64,000 bases of DNA, taken from contig NC_080066.1 of the NCBI RefSeq assembly GCF_949987535.1, forward strand, positions 89,795,600 through 89,859,599, in the 5' to 3' direction. The notes under the pieces are model-generated. The model was not told where the DNA came from. It saw nothing but the letters and a program-made list of their open reading frames with translations, and searched no databases. The DNA is from Balaenoptera acutorostrata (lineage: Eukaryota; Chordata; Mammalia; Artiodactyla; Balaenopteridae). Shown one piece after another: positions 60,649 through 64,000 of the stretch (the stretch's first letter is position 1; each line of letters opens with the position of its first letter). The translations under genes and the position numbers were made by a program.

Positions 60649-60871
60649 CCAGACCTTTACTTTTCAACATACCTACTTAGTAAAAGTGAAGAAACAAGAC
60701 TTACATTGTAAGGAAGAAGACAATAGGGGAGGAGAAAGAGAAAGTAAAACAGAGGAAAAACCTATTAAAAACTGACTAGTGACCTTGACTTATTTGTTTC
60801 AAGTACATGTAGCAGTGTGATAATTACTCACACATCAGTTATCTGTATTTTATACATAAACACATAGGAAA

Positions 60872-61470
60872 CCATTGGTTGTCCTAGCAATTCTTTAAGA
60901 ATGCATCAGTAAGTCAGAAAGAGAAAAACAAATATCGTATATTAACGCATATATGTGGAATCTAGAAAATGGTACAGATGAACTTATTTGCAAAGCAGAA
61001 ACAGAGACACAGACATAGAGAACAAACGCATGGATACCAAGGGGGGAAGGGGGGGTGGGATGGATTGGGAGATTGGGATTGACATATATACACTACTAGG
61101 TATAAAATAGACAACTAATCAGAACAGACTGTATAGCACAGGGAACTCTCTCTACTCTATGCTCTGTGGTGACCTAAATGGGAACGAAATCCAAGGAAGA
61201 GGGGATATATGTATATGTGTGGCTGATTCACTTTGCTGTACAGCAGAAACTAACACAATATTGTAAAGCAACTATACTCCAAAAAAAAAAAAAAAAGAAT
61301 GCCTCAGAATCACCTTGGAGGGCTTGTTAGAACTCAGATTGCTGGCCCCACCCTGGAGTTTCTCAGGCAGAAGGGCAGGAATGGGGTCTAAGAGTGTGCA
61401 TTTCTATCAAGTACCCAGGTATAGCTAAAAGTTGCTGGACCGGGGACCACATTTTGAGAACCACCGACTT
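60872..61470 (+). mobile_element. MER5A split by an L1 3' end
   Basis: Left part 60872-60909 ('ccattggttgtcctagcaat', 'aagaatgcatcag') and right part 61295-61470 ('gcctcagaatcaccttggag', 'attgctggccccaccctgga', 'gaccacattttgagaaccac') are one MER5A hAT element with the L1 tail between them. Confidence 0.85.
60910..61294 (+). mobile_element. L1 3' end, 5'-truncated insertion
   Basis: The last ~370 bp of a cetartiodactyl L1: 'ggaatctagaaaatggtaca', 'gacacagacatagagaacaa', G-rich 'ggggggaagggggggtggg', 'ttgctgtacagcagaaacta', 'caactatactcc' and an A-tail. A 13-bp duplication with one mismatch flanks it (60897-60909 and 61295-61307). Related to, but not the same subfamily as, the 3' ends of the two 7-kb L1s. 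Confidence 0.92.
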
Positions 61471-61529
61471 AGAAAAGCAGGGTACAAAGAAAAAAGTCCT
61501 GATGAGTGCAGAAGGATGGATGAGAGTAG

Positions 61530-61690
61530 AGAAGGCAGACTGAGCCAGTTATTTATAGAGTACCAACCACGTGTGCTAGGTACTGGAGATCATAGACAGA
61601 ATTGGGCACCACAGGCAAATCCTTACCCTAATCAAGATGACAGAACACCGATCTTTATGCATTTATATGTCAATTGTTGGCAGTGGGTTT
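61530..61690 (-). mobile_element. Degraded L2 fragment
   Basis: 'ttatttatagagtaccaacc', 'gtgctaggtactggagatca' and 'aaatccttaccctaatcaag' loosely follow the antisense L2 3' end. The 126-codon frame 61432-61812 overlaps it and is not credible as a gene. Confidence 0.55.
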
Positions 61691-62022
61691 TTTTGTTTGA
61701 ATTTTACATGCTAATTGTTCTTAAATGTAACCATGGAAATCCAAGATTAGTAAAACTTATTGTGAATTTCAGCCCAAGATATACAACTTTGCGTATATCA
61801 GATTCTGTATAAGAAGAAAATATGTATTATAATAAATTTTATTAAATAAGAGTATGAGGATTAAACAGTGAAAGGTGGAGCAGATAAATCAAGAGGTCTT
61901 GGTAGCCCTGTGCTCCAAGGGTTAAAAGATAAAAGTTTAGTTGGTTATTTAATCCCCAAATATTCTTTACTCCAAAGGAGAATTTCTTTAAGAGAGACCA
62001 GAGGTAAAAATACCTCCAAGCT
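61691..62022. other. Single-copy DNA, no gene recognised
   Basis: AT-rich; nothing recognised. Confidence 0.45.
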
Positions 62023-62211
62023 TAGAGTTGCCAGAATTAGCAAATAAAAACATAGGGCACCCAGTAAAATTTGAATTTCAGATAAACAGTGCATCTTTTT
62101 AATATAAGTAGGTTTCATGCACTATTTGGAGCAAACTTATACTGAAAAGTTTCTCATTGTTTATCTGAAATTCAAATTTCTGGGTGTTCTATATCTTATC
62201 TGGCAGCTCTA
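62023..62211. mobile_element. Palindromic DNA transposon, MER53-like
   Basis: A 189-bp element that is its own imperfect inverted repeat over nearly its whole length. The ends are TAGAGTTGCC and GGCAGCTCTA; inside, 'atttgaatttcagataaaca' is mirrored by 'tgtttatctgaaattcaaat'-like sequence at 62157-62178. The size and sequence fit MER53, an old non-autonomous family. No coding capacity. Confidence 0.8.
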
Positions 62212-62219
62212 TTTAAGTG

Positions 62220-62640
62220 CACTCTGACCAAACATTCATTCAATGAACATTCAATATGTCCTCAGTCTTATAAAGATAAAAGTGCAGAGCATATTCTGTG
62301 CCACACGAGACAATGAAGAATAAAAGGATGGTCAAACAGCAAAGGCATTAAGGATGCAGTGGTGAGGGAGACCAATATGACAGGAAGAGTCTAGGAAGGG
62401 GAGCTTCATCAGCAAGTATGACCACAGCTGGTCCTGAAGGTGAGTAGGATGTGATTAGCCAAAAGCTGGTGTCAAGGCTATGCAGAAGAAATGAACTGCA
62501 TGTATATGAAGTGTAGAGTCTGGACCAAGCACAGCAGGCAAATGGGAGAGGAACAAGAACACTTATGACTGATTGAGCCAATTCCCTCACCAGCTATATA
62601 GCACAAGGCCTCTTGGAGAATAATTACTGACACTCATCAA
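62220..62640 (-). mobile_element. Possible L2 fragment
   Basis: 'attcattcaatgaacattca', 'ggaaggggagcttcatcagc' and 'ctgaaggtgagtaggatgtg' resemble antisense L2 body sequence. Similarity is loose and the limits are uncertain. Confidence 0.4.
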
Positions 62641-62849
62641 TATCTCAATATATCCATGATCATCTCCATTTTTTTCAGCTTCATGAGGACCACATGGAGA
62701 GAATGCAAAGCATGCCACAGGGTATCCAGACATTCTGAGCCCTTAAGACAAAGAAATGGAATCTGATGGTCGGGGTGTTTTTAAATAGAAAAGAAGTAGA
62801 TCTCTGGTCCCAATGCATTTTCTGATCCTAGTTAGAAATAAAGATCTGT

Positions 62850-63005
62850 GCTACAGCATTGGGCCTTGGTCTCAGAGTCAGGAGATCTGGGTCCTAGTAT
62901 CTTGAGGATGCTCACAAGTGAGACAGTCTCTGGGCTTCAGTTTCCCAGCTGTAACGTGACAGTTTGGGATTACAGGATTTCTCAGGCTCCTTCTAATTTA
63001 ACATT
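62850..63005 (+). repeat. MIR-class SINE
   Basis: 'gtctcagagtcaggagatct', 'gagacagtctctgggcttca', 'gtttcccagctgtaacgtg' and 'ttctcaggctccttctaatt' fit a MIR/MIR3-type element. Confidence 0.75.
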
Positions 63006-63118
63006 CAGTAATTAATTGAATAAATCATCCATTCATTAAACACTTACTGAGAGCCTGCCATATGTAAGGCAATTTGTTAGGAGCTGTGATGGATACAAAG
63101 AGAGTTAATCATTCACAG
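63006..63118 (-). mobile_element. L2 LINE 3' end
   Basis: 'catccattcattaaacactt', 'actgagagcctgccatatgt', 'gttaggagctgtgatggata' fit the antisense L2 3' end. Confidence 0.8.
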
Positions 63119-63589
63119 TTATTTATTCATCACTAGGCAAAACTTTGAAGCAAATATTTGCCCCCTTTCCCCATCCTTACACTGAGAGACTCACTTGGAC
63201 ACTCCATAGAGGGCTGGCCTCTGGCCCACTGAACTCAGGCTGTCAGGATTTGTTCTAGCCAATCTGCTGCCTCTTCTTTATCTTTATTTCACTCCTTCCC
63301 CTAAGTTTCCTCAAGGAAACTCCACCTGCCTGCACTTCATTCCCTAGGGGGTCCTGTACTCAGCCTTCCAGGGTGAGAATCAATTCATCTGACAACTCAA
63401 AAATGTCAAAGCCCTAAACAAAGAAAGGAGGGGGCTACATTTGAAGAATCTGAAGGTAAATGTGGGCTTCAATCTTTTTTTTTCTTTCTATGTATTAGTG
63501 ACTACAATCAGAAATTGATGTGGATAAAACAAAGCAAAAAGAAAGAAAATAAATATTTACCAAGGCTTATTGGTGCTGTCAAGTTAAGT
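63119..63589. other. Single-copy DNA, no gene recognised
   Basis: Nothing recognised. A short T-run lies at 63474-63484. Confidence 0.45.
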
Positions 63590-63785
63590 GCTGTCATGTA
63601 TCATCTTATTTGATCTGCAAAACCATCTGTGACAACAGTTTGTTATCCTCATAGATGAACCTGAGGCAAGGAGTAGGCAGTGAACTTACCCAGGTCCAAA
63701 ACGCCAGGGCCAGGAGTAATCTAGATTTGGCTTAATACTAAACCAATGCTCTTTCCAGTAAACCAGCTAATCCACAGGTATGTTT
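63590..63785 (-). repeat. MIR SINE
   Basis: 'atcatcttatttgatctgca', 'gatgaacctgaggcaaggag', 'cttacccaggtccaaaacgc' and 'ccaatgctctttccagtaaa' fit the antisense MIR order. Confidence 0.75.
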
Positions 63786-64000
63786 CCAGGCTGCCAGTAT
63801 GTTTCAACCATGTATGCGGTATACCAACTAATAGTTGAAGTAACAAAGAATTTTATAAAAAATAAAGTAGATTCAATTTATTTATAATAATGTCAACTTC
63901 AGTGACTTCATTCCAACATGCCTTTTTCAGTTTTGTTCAAAGTAGGAGACTTACAGCCCAAGTTGGGGGCTTACACATAATTCCTGCCACAGGAGTATTT
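63786..64000. other. AT-rich DNA to window end
   Basis: No feature recognised in the last 215 bases. Confidence 0.4.

Noticed and set aside
61432..61812. 126-codon + strand frame
   Set aside because: Begins in the MER5A remnant and runs through L2-like sequence.
1..64000. CRISPR arrays, bacterial operons, phage or plasmid features
   Set aside because: No regularly spaced repeats with unique spacers, no Shine-Dalgarno-led gene runs. All signals are those of a mammalian genome.

Overview
The window is mammalian nuclear DNA, most likely cetacean. It holds tRNA-derived SINEs of the CHR type (a tRNA-like head, a body of about 300 bp, and a TAAA-rich tail), which are typical of whales, hippos and ruminants. 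It also holds 7-kb L1 elements of the artiodactyl/cetacean kind and many older placental repeats (MIR, L2, L1M, MER5A, MLT1). I saw no BovB, ruminant ART2/Bov-A or pig PRE-1 repeats. The assignment comes from repeat content alone.

I found no protein-coding gene of a cellular function, no exon I could recognise, and no tRNA, rRNA or CRISPR array. Most longer open frames are pieces of L1 ORF1/ORF2, read-through of SINEs, or chance frames on the antisense strand. The window is best read as intergenic or intronic DNA in which about half the bases are identifiable retrotransposon.

Layout. Positions 1-9.6 kb are mostly single-copy DNA with two MIRs, an old L1 tail, an (AC)n microsatellite and one CpG-retaining block (4080-4330) that may be a conserved regulatory element. 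Positions 9.6-11.4 kb carry two CHR SINEs. Positions 12-31.5 kb are a dense LINE graveyard: L1M fragments, a MER5 pair, and an old L1M split first by an MLT1 LTR (27106-27551) and then by a near full-length younger L1 (18149-25263, + strand) with a perfect 14-bp target-site duplication. Positions 31.5-37.3 kb are mostly single-copy with MIR/L2. A second near full-length L1 (37332-44548, - strand) lies 12 kb from the first in inverted orientation. Positions 44.5-51.3 kb are single-copy DNA with MIR/L2, a probable ERV1-type solo LTR and a SINE inside a MIR. Positions 51.3-59.9 kb are two L1M copies; the second is interrupted by an L1 ORF2 segment in antisense that nevertheless ends in a + strand poly(A) tract and is flanked by a target-site duplication, and that segment was itself hit by a SINE. 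Positions 60-64 kb hold a polypurine tract, an L1 3' end inserted into a MER5A, a palindromic MER53-like DNA transposon, and MIR/L2.

Both long L1s are dead: each has stops and frameshifts in ORF1 and ORF2, and they carry different substitutions in endonuclease and reverse transcriptase motifs. I did not find a convincing new biological system. The most unusual structures are the antisense-L1 insertion with its own poly(A), two SINEs whose tails carry extra non-SINE sequence before a second A-run, the inverted 7-kb L1 pair, and an isolated 60-bp hairpin. Repeat family names are from memory of consensus sequences and were not checked by a search.
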